64,000 nt of DNA from Opitutaceae bacterium (lineage in GTDB: Bacteria > Verrucomicrobiota > Verrucomicrobiia > Opitutales > Opitutaceae). The stretch is taken from NCBI GenBank assembly GCA_018402455.1, contig JAGYIG010000007.1:51328-115327 (forward strand), in the 5' to 3' direction. This document shows positions 35,032-44,023 of this stretch, one piece after another. Each line of letters begins with the position of its first letter. Position 1 is the first letter of the stretch. The translations under genes and the position numbers were made by a program. The notes under the pieces are model-generated. The model saw nothing but the letters and a program-made list of their open reading frames with translations, did no database searches and had not been told where the DNA came from.

Positions 35032-36699
35032 CTAAGTGGTCGCGTCGCGATTGCGGTTCCGCACGTAGCCCACGAGTCCGATCAGGGCCAGAAGCACGAG
35101 GCCACCCATCCCAATGCTGCCCCAAGGCGCGGGCTTGGAGGTCAGAGCCCAAATGCTGGCGAGGGTGGCCAGCGCGGTGGCGATGAGCAGGAGGACATTC
35201 CAGATCAACCGGGCCACGCCTTCCGGGCGATTTGCGCCCAGGGCACCCTTGCTGTTGATCAAGAGCAGGAACGTGAAGTAGGCGATGGGCCCGAGCGTCA
35301 CCGCCGTGACACTGGCGGGAATCGCGAGCGCTGCCCGCGACGCACCGGTCCAGATCACCGGCGCAAAGATGCCGGTAATAAGCGGCATCATCGCACCGAT
35401 CAGGAAGATCTTGGGGTCCTCCAGACGTTTCAACAACGCGCCGAGCGCCGCGGCATTCATCAGGGCCAGCATAATGATGGTCGAGACCGCCATGGCAAAA
35501 ACGCCGATGCCAAAGATCAGGTTGGCCCCCGCCGCACCCAGCACCGGTTGCAAGGTGCGGGCGAGTTGGCCCGCGTCGCGGGACGACAGCATGGCGGCCA
35601 ACTGGCGGTCGGGTTCGGCCAAGGTCTCGACCGTGAGCGGGGTCGCCTCCTCGCCCATCAGGGCCGCGCGCTGAGCGACAAACCCACCGGCTGACGCCCG
35701 ATAGGATCCGGCCATGTTGGCGATGACCGTGCCGTCTTTGGCGAGCACATCATCGGTACGGTTGTAGAACTGACTTCCGGCTGCGATCACCAGGCAGCTT
35801 GTCGCGATCACGAACGGAATGAGCAAACCGAGCGAAAGGTCAAAAATCGCCACCCCCCGGTGCCGCCGTCCCCACTTCCGTTTGAGCAGGGTGTAAGGCA
35901 GGAGGAAGGTCATGTTGATCCCCACCGCCGCTCCGGCGGCGGCCAACATGCGATCGCGTTGTTGGTCGGCGATGATCGCCCGCCAAATTCTCTCGTGTTC
36001 CCCCGTCGCGGCGGCGGCGGCCGCCAGCGCCGAGGTGGGTTCGGTGAACTGTGAGATGCTGGGCACAAATCCGGCCAGCACGGCCTTCAGGTTGAGTTGA
36101 CCACTGGTGAGCAACAAAACCACGACCGCCAGAAACGAGAGCACGACCACCCCCACCAGTATTTTGAGCACCAACTCAAACAGGTGAATCCCCTTGCTGC
36201 CGGCGCCGTAACTCCGGACCACGATGAAACCCACGATAGCGAGGACCACGCCAATGCCCCACGGCGCGGAGGTGCTCGTATGCAGTGAGGGGATGAGGTT
36301 CTGCGTCACGGTCGCCGTCGCCAACGCAAACTGCGGCACGCAGAACACGATATTGGCGACCATGGTGCCGAGGATCCAGGCGTAGGCGAGCACGGGACTG
36401 AGGTTCTGACTGATCGTCGCCACCGGCTGCCGTTCCGTTGACAGGGTCACGTAGGTGATCGCCGCCAACAAGGTGATGCCACAGGCCACCGCCAAGGGTT
36501 GTAACCACAAGAGATGCGGGCCGGCCAGCACCCCGAGAAACAGCGCCCCCGCCAGACTGCCGCCCCCCAAGGTGACGGCCCCCTGCAACCAGCCGGGACC
36601 GGACAACTTGGCATAGATGGCAAAACGGCGGCCTAGGCCGCTGGATTCCGCTTCAGCGAGAAGCGCATCTTCCGTGCGCACTTGAGGGGCTTGGGGCAT
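35032..36699 (-). CDS. Divergent Nramp-like membrane transporter
   Basis: A 555-aa polytopic membrane protein with about 11-12 segments, in an arrangement like the Nramp/SLC11 family. TM1 is SGPGWLQGAVTLGGGSLAG, where classical Nramp proteins have DPGN; the TM6-like segment is VGINMTFLLPYTLL, where they have MPHN. The metal-binding Asp, Asn and Met are therefore missing. A long loop (about 310-380, with QFYNRTDDVLAKDG) separates later segments. It is probably a secondary transporter of an unknown substrate; Mn2+/Fe2+ transport should not be assumed. Confidence 0.75.
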   Translation of the reverse strand: MPQAPQVRTEDALLAEAESSGLGRRFAIYAKLSGPGWLQGAVTLGGGSLAGALFLGVLAGPHLLWLQPLAVACGITLLAAITYVTLSTERQPVATISQNLSPVLAYAWILGTMVANIVFCVPQFALATATVTQNLIPSLHTSTSAPWGIGVVLAIVGFIVVRSYGAGSKGIHLFELVLKILVGVVVLSFLAVVVLLLTSGQLNLKAVLAGFVPSISQFTEPTSALAAAAAATGEHERIWRAIIADQQRDRMLAAAGAAVGINMTFLLPYTLLKRKWGRRHRGVAIFDLSLGLLIPFVIATSCLVIAAGSQFYNRTDDVLAKDGTVIANMAGSYRASAGGFVAQRAALMGEEATPLTVETLAEPDRQLAAMLSSRDAGQLARTLQPVLGAAGANLIFGIGVFAMAVSTIIMLALMNAAALGALLKRLEDPKIFLIGAMMPLITGIFAPVIWTGASRAALAIPASVTAVTLGPIAYFTFLLLINSKGALGANRPEGVARLIWNVLLLIATALATLASIWALTSKPAPWGSIGMGGLVLLALIGLVGYVRNRNRDATT

Positions 36700-36924
36700 T
36701 GGATGAGGAGGGGGTGGAGGTGGAAACCAAGAAACCTGCGGATAATTGGGCTGTCGCCGGAGGGCGCAAGCCTGTTGCTCACGTCAACGCCGGCGGCCCG
36801 CGCAACCAACAACTTCGCAGGGGGCTCCTAGCCCCGGGTAGCTGGCGCGGGTGACGCTAATAATTGAGATCCCGTCAATCTTAGGCTTGGCGCGGATGCC
36901 GCAGCCCCTAGTTGAACACTGCAT

Positions 36925-38190
36925 ATGAATGATTCGCGCTCCCCCCGTCCGCCCCGCGCCATCGTGGTGCCCGTTTCGTGGCGAGCGTTTGGACTTATCG
37001 GCCTGATTTGGGCGATGCCGTGGCTGGTATTTTTCTGGGGCAGCCGTCCGCCGGCTGATCCGTCTCCCGTCGTCCCCGCTGAGCCGAAGGCCGCTCCCCC
37101 CGCCCCCGTCGATTCGCAATCGGGACCTTGGGGCACGCTGGAGACCACCACGGTGGTGATCGAACCGCCGGACGATCTGCTGTCACTCGATGCCTCGCCC
37201 GTGACCCACAGTGTCTGGCGTTTCGTAAACCACGACCGCCAGCAGCTCAGCGAACTCCTCGCCGCGGTCGACTTGAACCCGACCGCGGCTGCCTTCCTGG
37301 GAGACGTAAGCAAGTGGACCTTCGCCCCGAGGTGGATTGAGCTGCGCGTGCCGAAAAACGTGGTGCTGGAGCTGTCGCCCGAGACCCGTCGATCGCTGTA
37401 TCGCGTGATGGCGGGCTACAGTGAAAACACCCAACACTTTGCCCCGTTCAGTTTTCGGGCGGAGACGACGGCCGAGTGGTTTGGCGAATCCGACCTGACG
37501 CCCGAAACCATCGCCCTTGTCGAACCCTTGCTCTACCGTCGTGGCGAGTCCCTCCTGTTTTCCGATTTACCTCTCATTTTGTCCGACGTGAGACCGGCGC
37601 AACAGCGTTTGGAACTACTGCGGGCACTGTCCCGCTCCAGCACGCAATTGGTCAAGCTCCGCATCACCCCCGACAGTGACATCAAAGCCATCGCCGCCTA
37701 TTGGTCACCGGGGCAACGCAAGCGGGACATCGAACCCCTGTTGCGGTCCCTGCCCCTGACGGAAGCGGGAGTCACGATTGATGTCATTCATCTGCTGCCG
37801 CGACTCGCCCGGCGTCTGCTTTACACGTTCCCTGCGCCGGCCAAACCGGGAGAGAGCTTGTTTCGGGACTGCCACTGGACGTCATTGAATTTCCACAAGG
37901 ACGAGATCGACGACAGCTTTGCGGACCTCGACTTGGTGCGGGAGGCCTATCAGCGCGATTTCCGCGAAGTGGCCGGCGAACCGCAGTTCGGCGATATCAT
38001 CATCTTCGTCCGCCAAGACGGAACCGCCCTGCACGCCTGCATCTATGTGGCTGGCGACATCGTGTTCACCAAAAATGGAGTCGGTGCTTCTTCACCTTGG
38101 ATTCTGATGAAGATGCCGCATTTGCAGGAACGCTATCCGGCCGATATCCCGCTCGAAATCATGGTGCGACGGCCGCGGACCGCGCCCTAG
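36925..38190 (+). CDS. Membrane-anchored protein with NlpC/P60-like C-terminal motif
   Basis: A 421-aa protein. A short cytoplasmic N-terminus and one membrane segment (about 20-38) are followed by a Pro/Ala-rich linker (41-68), so most of it is periplasmic. The middle (about 90-300) matches nothing recognised. Near the C-terminus, FRDCHWTSLNF (Cys316), PQFGDIIIFVRQDG and LHACIYVAGDIVFTKNG (His370) follow the order of NlpC/P60 cysteine peptidases: Cys, GD..F, then His in a glycine-flanked strand. Peptidoglycan hydrolysis is a guess. The ATG at 36925 begins the clean signal-anchor. Confidence 0.65.
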   Translation: MNDSRSPRPPRAIVVPVSWRAFGLIGLIWAMPWLVFFWGSRPPADPSPVVPAEPKAAPPAPVDSQSGPWGTLETTTVVIEPPDDLLSLDASPVTHSVWRFVNHDRQQLSELLAAVDLNPTAAAFLGDVSKWTFAPRWIELRVPKNVVLELSPETRRSLYRVMAGYSENTQHFAPFSFRAETTAEWFGESDLTPETIALVEPLLYRRGESLLFSDLPLILSDVRPAQQRLELLRALSRSSTQLVKLRITPDSDIKAIAAYWSPGQRKRDIEPLLRSLPLTEAGVTIDVIHLLPRLARRLLYTFPAPAKPGESLFRDCHWTSLNFHKDEIDDSFADLDLVREAYQRDFREVAGEPQFGDIIIFVRQDGTALHACIYVAGDIVFTKNGVGASSPWILMKMPHLQERYPADIPLEIMVRRPRTAP

Positions 38191-38221
38191 GCGGGCGGAG
38201 AATAAACAGAGCAGGCGAAAT

Positions 38222-38820
38222 GGCTTTGCTTGACGAAGCCCGTTTCAGCCCTGTCCGACACTCCCACCGCAACGGGCGGCGTGCGGCGCCGCCCTACACC
38301 TCCGCCGCAGCTCGGCACGCCGGAGGGGCTTCGCTTGACGAAGCCTGTTTCAGCCTGTCCGGCCCACTCCGCCGCAACGGGCGGCGTCAAGCACCGCCCC
38401 TACCCACGCCACCGCAGCTCGGCACGCCATAGGGGCTTCGCTTGACGAAGCCTGTTTCAGCCTGTCCGGCCCACCGCCGCAACGGGCGGCGTCAAGCGCC
38501 GCCCTACCCATACGCAGCTCGGCACGCCGTAGGGCAGGTATGTAACCGGCCCGTTGGCCTGTCCGGCCCACTCCGCCGCAGCGGGCGGCGTCAAGCACCG
38601 CTACCGCACGCAGCTCGACACGCCGTAGGGGCGGGGCTTCACTTTACGAAGCCCGTTTCAGTCTGTCCGGCCCACTCCACCGCAACGGGCGGCGTCAAGC
38701 ATCGCCCCTACCCACGCAACCGCAGCTCGGCACACCGGAGGGGCTTCGCTTGACGAAGCCTGTTTCAGTCTGTCCGGCCCACTCCACCGCAACGGGCGGC
38801 GTCAAGCATCGCCCCTACCC
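38222..38820 (+). repeat. Six-unit tandem array of palindromic ~105-bp repeats
   Basis: Units begin near 38222, 38327, 38434, 38537 (degenerate), 38635 and 38742. Each carries two stem-loops: GGCTTCG-CTTGA-CGAAGCC, and GGGCGGCG-loop-CGCCGCCC, with loops TGCGG or TCAAG. GTTTCAGCCTGTCCGGCCCAC and CGCAGCTCGGCACGCC lie in between. In the first unit the loop is changed while both arms are kept. Frames in all phases give repetitive peptides such as TKPVSACPAH, an artefact of the repeats. No gene is supported between 38191 and 38933. Confidence 0.9.
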
Positions 38821-38865
38821 ACGCAACCGCCGGTGGGGCCGCCGAGACCGAGGACGCAGACAGTG

Positions 38866-38911
38866 GGCCATCAGCCTGAAACGGCGGTCTCGGCGAGACG
38901 CGCCCTACCTT
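38866..38911 (+). repeat. REP-like intergenic element, copy 2
   Basis: This is the second copy of the element at 3878-3920, with an intact palindrome GTCTC-GGC-GAGAC followed by GCGCCCTACCT. It closes the 38-kb repeat region, 23 bases before the priA stop. Confidence 0.6.
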
Positions 38912-38933
38912 GCCGGTGCCGATCCCGCGCGAC

Positions 38934-41174
38934 CTACCCGAGATTCACGGGGTCCACGTCCAGCACCTGAATCATGTCGTCGGGCCAAGCGAACGCGTTG
39001 CGCAGTTGGTTGAGTTCACCAATCACCCGCGTGACCCCGGAGGTGAAATACCAAACCTGATACCGGTAATGATCCTTCACCTTTTCGATGGGTGAAGGAG
39101 CGGGACCGCGCACTTCGATCCGGTCGCCAAATACGGCTTCGACTTTCCGCGCCCATTGCTCGGCGAAGAAGGCCAGTTTCTCCGGGTTTGGTCCGCGAAA
39201 CTGGTGGTGAATGAGGTGCCGATAAGGCGGGTAACGAAAGTCTCGGCGCGACTTTAGTTCGGCGGCCGCGAAACCGTCGAAATCGGCTTGGCGGGAAAAC
39301 TGGATCGCCTCGGCCTGCGGGGTGAAGGTCTGCACAACCACGACGCCGGAGCGGTCGCCCCGCCCCGCCCGACCCGCCACTTGCACCAGGAGTTGAAACG
39401 TGCGCTCATGGGCCCGGAAGTCCGGCATGTGCATTGAGAGGTCGGCGTCGACCAAACCCACCAAGGTCACGTTGGGGAAATCAAGTCCCTTGCCGATCAT
39501 CTGGGTGCCCACGAGCACATCGATCTTGCCGGCGCGAAACTCGCTGAGCACCTGCCGGAACCGGTTTTTTTTGGACATGGTGTCGGCATCCATCCGTTCG
39601 ATCCGCGCCCGGGGGAGCACTCGCCGCACCGCCTCTTCGACCCGTTGGGTGCCGGTGCCTTTCCAGCGAATGTCCGGTGCTTCACATTTGGGACAACGCA
39701 CGGGGGCCGTCCGCTCGTGGCCGCACAGGTGGCACCGCAGCGACTCATCGGTGCGATGGTAGGTCATCGTGATACTGCAATGCGGGCATTCCTCCACGTG
39801 ACCACAGCTGCGGCACAGCATGGAGGAGGAGTAACCCCGCCGATTGAGGAACAGGATGGTCTGTTCGCGTTTCTCGAAACGGTCCCGCATCTCTCCAACC
39901 AATTTTTGGGACAGGGTGGTCAATCCGCGGGCGCGCATGATCTCGACCCGCATGTCCACGACATCGATGAACGGAAGTTGGCGGTCGTCGATGCGCTGAC
40001 GCATGTGGAGGTGTTGGTAGCGGCCGGCCTGCGCGTTGGCGTAGCTTTCCAGCGAAGGCGTGGCCGACCCCAGCAGACAATGCGCGTGGTTGAGTTTGGC
40101 GCGCATCACCGCCACGTCCCGGCCGTGGTAGCGCGGGGTTTCATCCTGTTTGTAGGCCGGCTCGTGTTCCTCATCGACCACCACCAGGCGCAAGTTTTGC
40201 ACCGGGGCAAAGATGGCGGAACGCGCCCCCACCACGATGCGGGCCGCGCCCGTGGCCAGTTCATGCCAGCCATCGACCCGTTCGCCCTCACTCAAATGAC
40301 TGTGCCACACCACCGCGGCGTGGTCCGGCGCGATGGCTTCCAAGCGGCTGCGCAGACGGGCCACGGTCTGCGGGGTCAAAGCCACTTCGGGCACCAGAAA
40401 CACCACTCCGCCGCCCCCATCCAACGCCTCCTGAATGGCGCGCAGATAAACTTCCGTTTTGCCGGAACCCGTCACGCCCTGCAACAGCGTGACGCCAAAT
40501 TCGCGCCGTTGCACCGCGGTTTTGATCTCGGCAAAAACGGCCGCCTGCTCGGCATTGAGTTCGTGAGGCAGTGCCGCCACCAATTCACCCGCGGCGAAGT
40601 CATCCGCATACGCGACGCGCCGGACCCGCTGACTCACCTCGCGCACCGCTCCCCGCTTGATCAGGGACACCGCCGAAGACGGTCCGACCCCCAGTCGCTT
40701 CAGCACCAATCCTTTCGGCACGGGCTGAAATTGGCTCAGGAGAAACTCGTAAAGCTTGGCCTGCTGCGGGGCTCGTTTGCGCAGCGCCGCGAGGTCCGGT
40801 TCGCTCAGGCGATCGGCGACCGCCAGCAGTTTCTCCGACTTCAGGCCGGCGGCCCGACGGACCGCGGTGGGCAGCATGGTTTCGATGATGCCATCCAGCG
40901 GGGCGGCATAATAAACCGCCATCCACTTGGCCAAAGCCAACAGATCGGGCGGAAGCGCCGTGAAATCATAGACCACCTCGGCCAGCTGTTTGAGCCGCTC
41001 CACCGGAAAGTCATCCGGGGCCCCTTCGACGCCGACGATGCCCAGGACGTAGCGGCGTCCGATGGGGATCCGCACCAGCGATCCCACCCCCACCTTGTCC
41101 GCATGCACCGCCGGCACCTTATAGTGCAGCAGTTTGTCGAAACCAGCCAGCGGATGGACACCTACGATCTTCAA
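38934..41174 (-). CDS. priA: Primosomal protein N' (replication restart helicase PriA)
   Basis: Superfamily 2 helicase that reloads the replisome at stalled forks. Motifs are LLQGVTGSGKTEVYLRA (Walker A), VVVDEEHEPAYKQDETPRYHGRD (motif II), LLGSATPSLES (III), FLNRRGYSSSMLC, and eight zinc-binding cysteines from CRSCGHVEECPHC to CPKCEAPD. VGTQMIGKGLDFPNVTLVG and VAGRAGRG complete the helicase core. A TTG at 41174 (KIVGVHPLAGFDKLLHYKVP) fits the family start and has AAAGG five bases upstream. An ATG at 41255 is in frame but leaves only 8 bases to the divergent fur start. The start is therefore uncertain. Confidence 0.95.
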   Translation of the reverse strand: MKIVGVHPLAGFDKLLHYKVPAVHADKVGVGSLVRIPIGRRYVLGIVGVEGAPDDFPVERLKQLAEVVYDFTALPPDLLALAKWMAVYYAAPLDGIIETMLPTAVRRAAGLKSEKLLAVADRLSEPDLAALRKRAPQQAKLYEFLLSQFQPVPKGLVLKRLGVGPSSAVSLIKRGAVREVSQRVRRVAYADDFAAGELVAALPHELNAEQAAVFAEIKTAVQRREFGVTLLQGVTGSGKTEVYLRAIQEALDGGGGVVFLVPEVALTPQTVARLRSRLEAIAPDHAAVVWHSHLSEGERVDGWHELATGAARIVVGARSAIFAPVQNLRLVVVDEEHEPAYKQDETPRYHGRDVAVMRAKLNHAHCLLGSATPSLESYANAQAGRYQHLHMRQRIDDRQLPFIDVVDMRVEIMRARGLTTLSQKLVGEMRDRFEKREQTILFLNRRGYSSSMLCRSCGHVEECPHCSITMTYHRTDESLRCHLCGHERTAPVRCPKCEAPDIRWKGTGTQRVEEAVRRVLPRARIERMDADTMSKKNRFRQVLSEFRAGKIDVLVGTQMIGKGLDFPNVTLVGLVDADLSMHMPDFRAHERTFQLLVQVAGRAGRGDRSGVVVVQTFTPQAEAIQFSRQADFDGFAAAELKSRRDFRYPPYRHLIHHQFRGPNPEKLAFFAEQWARKVEAVFGDRIEVRGPAPSPIEKVKDHYRYQVWYFTSGVTRVIGELNQLRNAFAWPDDMIQVLDVDPVNLG

Positions 41175-41263
41175 GCCGACCTTTGTGCAAGGCCGAAAGC
41201 CCGGGGGCAAGTGCGCCGACGAACGATTGACAGCACGAGCCTCGCCCGCCGACATTCGACAAC

Positions 41264-41728
41264 GTGAGCAACGACGCCGCGCGCGAAAAATTCAAATCCT
41301 ACCTTGGCACCAAGGGCCACCGAGTCACCAACCAGCGCTTGGCGATATTTGAAGCCGCCTTTGCCCAGCAAGAACACTTTACGGCCGAAGACCTGCTCGA
41401 TCTGGCGCGGGAAATCGACGACTCGGTGTCCCGCGCCACGGTTTACCGCACCCTGCCCATCATGGTGGAGAGCGCCCTGCTGCGCGAAATCGATATCGGC
41501 AAGAATCTCAAATACTACCTCCCCAACGTGGAGGGCGGCACGGAGGTGGCCCAGGTGATCTGCCTCGACTGCGATCATATTTTCGAAATCGATGCGCCGT
41601 TCATGGAGTGGTATGGCAACTCCGTGGCTTCCAAGGTCGGCCTGCGCCCCGTTTCCCAACGCCTGCAGGTCTCCGCCCGTTGCAACCGGTTACGGGACGA
41701 GGGCGTTTGCAAACATCGCTCGGCGTGA
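41264..41728 (+). CDS. Fur family transcriptional regulator
   Basis: A 154-aa metal-responsive repressor. The winged helix contains [14 protein letters not shown] and [14 protein letters not shown], and the dimerisation domain has [11 protein letters not shown] with the structural CxxC pair and DAPFMEWYG. The C-terminal [12 protein letters not shown] may give a second metal site. Which metal (Fe, Zn, Mn or peroxide sensing) cannot be decided. A GTG at 41264 is the start. It is divergent from priA and 12 bases upstream of the TPR gene. Confidence 0.9.
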   Translation: MSNDAAREKFKSYLGTKGHRVTNQRLAIFEAAFAQQEHFTAEDLLDLAREIDDSVSRATVYRTLPIMVESALLREIDIGKNLKYYLPNVEGGTEVAQVICLDCDHIFEIDAPFMEWYGNSVASKVGLRPVSQRLQVSARCNRLRDEGVCKHRSA

Positions 41729-41740
41729 GAAGGTTGTCCC

Positions 41741-42106
41741 GTGGCACGTAAAACAGACCCGGAGTGGGAAATCGGATTTTTTGAATCCATCTACCGGCGC
41801 GACCCTCACTATGAGGATGTGGTGGCCATCCTCGGTGGGCTCTACACCAGGACGGGGCGCATCGCGGATGGCCTCAAAATGGACCGGCGGATGGTGCGGA
41901 TTTGCCCGCGAGACGCGACCGCCCATTACAATCTGGCCTGCTCGTTGGCGCTGAGTGAGCGTTACCGGGATGCCCTCAAATCCCTGCATCAGGCGGTCGA
42001 GTTAGGTTATGCCGACTACGATTGGATGGAGAATGACCCCGATCTCAATTGCCTGCATGACTATCCCGAGTTTAGCGATTTGGTGCAGACGATGCAGCAT
42101 CCCTAG
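41741..42106 (+). CDS. Small TPR-repeat protein
   Basis: A 121-aa soluble protein with a GTG start. Helical TPR-like repeats are seen in YEDVVAILGGLYTRTGRIADGL and ATAHYNLACSLALSERYRDAL, followed by HQAVELGYADYDWMENDPDL. TPR-like proteins of this type serve as protein-binding scaffolds; the partner is unknown. It lies 12 bases after fur and 48 before nadA, so a common transcript is likely. Confidence 0.8.
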   Translation: MARKTDPEWEIGFFESIYRRDPHYEDVVAILGGLYTRTGRIADGLKMDRRMVRICPRDATAHYNLACSLALSERYRDALKSLHQAVELGYADYDWMENDPDLNCLHDYPEFSDLVQTMQHP

Positions 42107-42154
42107 CTCCCTTCCCGGCCCCACCGTTGCCTGCCGCCTTCGTCGCCTGATTTC

Positions 42155-43138
42155 ATGCCCGCCGTCCTCAATTACGAACCCTTCATCGTCGCCCCCCGCG
42201 CCGAGCCCGCGGTCCTGACGCCGATGCAGGAGGAAATCCTTGCGTTAAAGCAGGAGCGCAACGCCGTCATTCTGGCCCATAATTACCAGATTGAATCCAT
42301 TCAGCAGGTGGCCGATTTCGTGGGTGATTCGCTCGGGTTGTCTTATCAGGCTCAGGCGGCCCAAGCCGACGTCATTTTGTTTTGCGGCGTCCACTTCATG
42401 GCCGAGACGGCCAAAATCGTGAACCCGCAACGCACGGTGCTCCTGCCGGACATGGCCGCCGGCTGTTCCTTGTCGGATTCGTGCCCCGCGGACCGACTGG
42501 CTGCCTACAAGGCGCAGCACCCCGACATTTACGTCGTCGCCTACATCAACTGTTCAGCCGGGGTCAAGGCGCTGAGCGATGTGATCTGCACCAGTGGCAA
42601 CGCCAAGAAAATCGTGTCGCGGGTGCCGGCGGATCGCGAGATTCTCTTCGTGCCCGACCAGAATCTGGGGCAGTGGGTGAGCCAGCAGACGGGTCGCGAA
42701 ATGAAACTGTGGCCGGGCAGCTGCTACGCCCACGTGCAGTTCACCACGGCCGCGATCGAAAAAATTCGGTTGGAGTTTCCCGACGCCCCAGTGGTGGCGC
42801 ATCCCGAGTGTGTGCAGGCGGTGCGGGACATCGCGGATGAAGTCTGCTCCACGGAACTCATGGTGAAGTTCGCCAAGGAGTCGCCGGCCGAGCGCATCAT
42901 TGTGGTCACGGAAAGCGGCATGCTGCATCGTCTGCACCAAGATGTGCCGCACAAAACCTTCATCGCCGGTCCCACCAACACCTGCGCCTGCAACGACTGC
43001 CGTTTCATGAAGATGAACACGATCGAGAAGGTCCGCGACGCCCTGAAGAACATGAGTCCCGCCATTGAAATGGACGAGACCGTGCGCGCGGCCGCGCTGA
43101 CCCCGCTCCAGCGCATGCTGGATTGGAGTAAGGCGTAG
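42155..43138 (+). CDS. nadA: Quinolinate synthase NadA
   Basis: Condenses iminoaspartate and dihydroxyacetone phosphate to quinolinate, the first committed intermediate of de novo NAD synthesis. It is 327 aa, normal for the family. AHNYQIESIQQVADFVGDSL, FCGVHFMAETAKI, DMAAGCSLSDSC, YINCSAGVKA, VICTSGNA, HPECVQAVRDIAD and NTCACNDCRFMKMNT include the three [4Fe-4S] ligand cysteines. No nadB or nadC is seen nearby. It is co-directional with fur and the TPR gene. Confidence 0.96.
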   Translation: MPAVLNYEPFIVAPRAEPAVLTPMQEEILALKQERNAVILAHNYQIESIQQVADFVGDSLGLSYQAQAAQADVILFCGVHFMAETAKIVNPQRTVLLPDMAAGCSLSDSCPADRLAAYKAQHPDIYVVAYINCSAGVKALSDVICTSGNAKKIVSRVPADREILFVPDQNLGQWVSQQTGREMKLWPGSCYAHVQFTTAAIEKIRLEFPDAPVVAHPECVQAVRDIADEVCSTELMVKFAKESPAERIIVVTESGMLHRLHQDVPHKTFIAGPTNTCACNDCRFMKMNTIEKVRDALKNMSPAIEMDETVRAAALTPLQRMLDWSKA

Positions 43139-43240
43139 CGGCGGATTCCAAGGCCTGAAGAGGAGACCGCCATTGGTCGGCCTCTTGCTTGAACGGCGGC
43201 CAGGACTGGCTGGTCCGATGAGGACTCGGCGCTGCCACCA

Positions 43241-43376
43241 CTCCGCCGCTCCGGGCTCAACGAGCCCGGCTACAACCCACCCCCCGCATCATTTGCTGTA
43301 GCCGGGGTCGCTGACCCCGGTTCATCTGCCTCGGAGCCTGATCCACTCCGCCGCTCCGGGCTCGGCGAGCCCGGCT
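43241..43376 (+). repeat. Three REP palindromes upstream of the RAYT gene
   Basis: Each has 8-base arms and a 3-base loop: CCGGGCTC-AAC-GAGCCCGG (43251-43269), CCGGGGTC-GCT-GACCCCGG (43302-43320) and CCGGGCTC-GGC-GAGCCCGG (43356-43374). The first and third are preceded by CACTCCGCCGCT and followed by CTACAAC; the middle one is inverted, preceded by TGTAG. This forward-reverse-forward order is like bacterial BIMEs. The stretch 43139-43454 holds no other gene. Confidence 0.85.
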
Positions 43377-43454
43377 ACAACTCATCCGCTGAAACCATTA
43401 AAATTGCAGCCAGGACCGTTGACCTGGGTGGCACCGTCAGGTGGATTGGAACTG

Positions 43455-43919
43455 ATGGCCGAATCGCATCACCTTAAGCGGCTAGAGCGCGTATGGGTTG
43501 AGAACGCGGTTTATTTCGTGACGACTTGCGTTGATGGGCGACGAGGGATTCTCGCGGAGGCTTTCGTCCACGAAATCATCATCAATGAGTTTCACAATCT
43601 GAGGGACAAACACGGCTGGGCCATCGGTCGATTCGTTATCATGCCAGATCATGTGCATTTTTTTACCAAACCGATTCCGGGACATGCAAAGTCCTTGAGC
43701 AAGGCCATGGGGCACTGGAAACAATGGACGGCTAAACGCATTTTGAAAACAACCGGTGAGCGCGCGCCCCTGTGGCAGTCCGGGTTCTTCGATCACGTCG
43801 TGAGGTCAGGTGAATCACGTGCGGAAAAATGGCGCTATATCGTTGAGAATCCCGTTCGCGCGGGGTTGGTCGAGAGCGCCCAAGACTGGCCCTTCGCGGG
43901 CCACGTTGATTTTAGGTAA
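43455..43919 (+). CDS. REP-associated tyrosine transposase (RAYT), Y1_Tnp family
   Basis: A 154-aa IS200/IS605-like single-strand transposase. HLKRLERVWVENAVYFVTTC starts the domain, IMPDHVHFF is the HUH metal-binding motif, and EKWRYIVENPVRAG includes the candidate nucleophilic Tyr. RAYTs process REP palindromes rather than mobilise a classical IS. REP-type palindromes flank it on both sides. The ATG at 43455 fits the family; 17 codons upstream are open but not family-like. The gene appears intact. Confidence 0.9.
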   Translation: MAESHHLKRLERVWVENAVYFVTTCVDGRRGILAEAFVHEIIINEFHNLRDKHGWAIGRFVIMPDHVHFFTKPIPGHAKSLSKAMGHWKQWTAKRILKTTGERAPLWQSGFFDHVVRSGESRAEKWRYIVENPVRAGLVESAQDWPFAGHVDFR

Positions 43920-43954
43920 GAGGGAGAGCTGTCTGGGCGCGTTTAAGTCCTCCA

Positions 43955-43990
43955 CTCCACCGGACCGGGGTCAACGACCCCGGCTTCAGC
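43955..43990 (+). repeat. REP palindrome downstream of the RAYT gene
   Basis: CCGGGGTC-AAC-GACCCCGG (43965-43983) sits 46 bases after the RAYT stop, preceded by CACTCCACCGGA and followed by CTTCAGCCAC. Its architecture is the same as the upstream copies. It lies between convergent RAYT and M23 genes. Confidence 0.8.
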
Positions 43991-44023
43991 CACTACGTCG
44001 CTCCGGCGTCGGGGTGAGCACTT

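Noticed and set aside
38222-38820. CRISPR array
   Set aside because: Units of ~105 bp are near-identical throughout, with no short repeat/unique spacer alternation and no cas genes.
38097-39013. Several repetitive frames in the 38-kb repeat region
   Set aside because: Peptides such as TKPVSACPAH recur in step with the DNA unit and appear on both strands; no start signals or family likeness.
39645-41267. 540-codon plus-strand frame opposite priA
   Set aside because: priA motifs are complete on the minus strand; the antisense product is His/Arg/Gln-rich and not protein-like.
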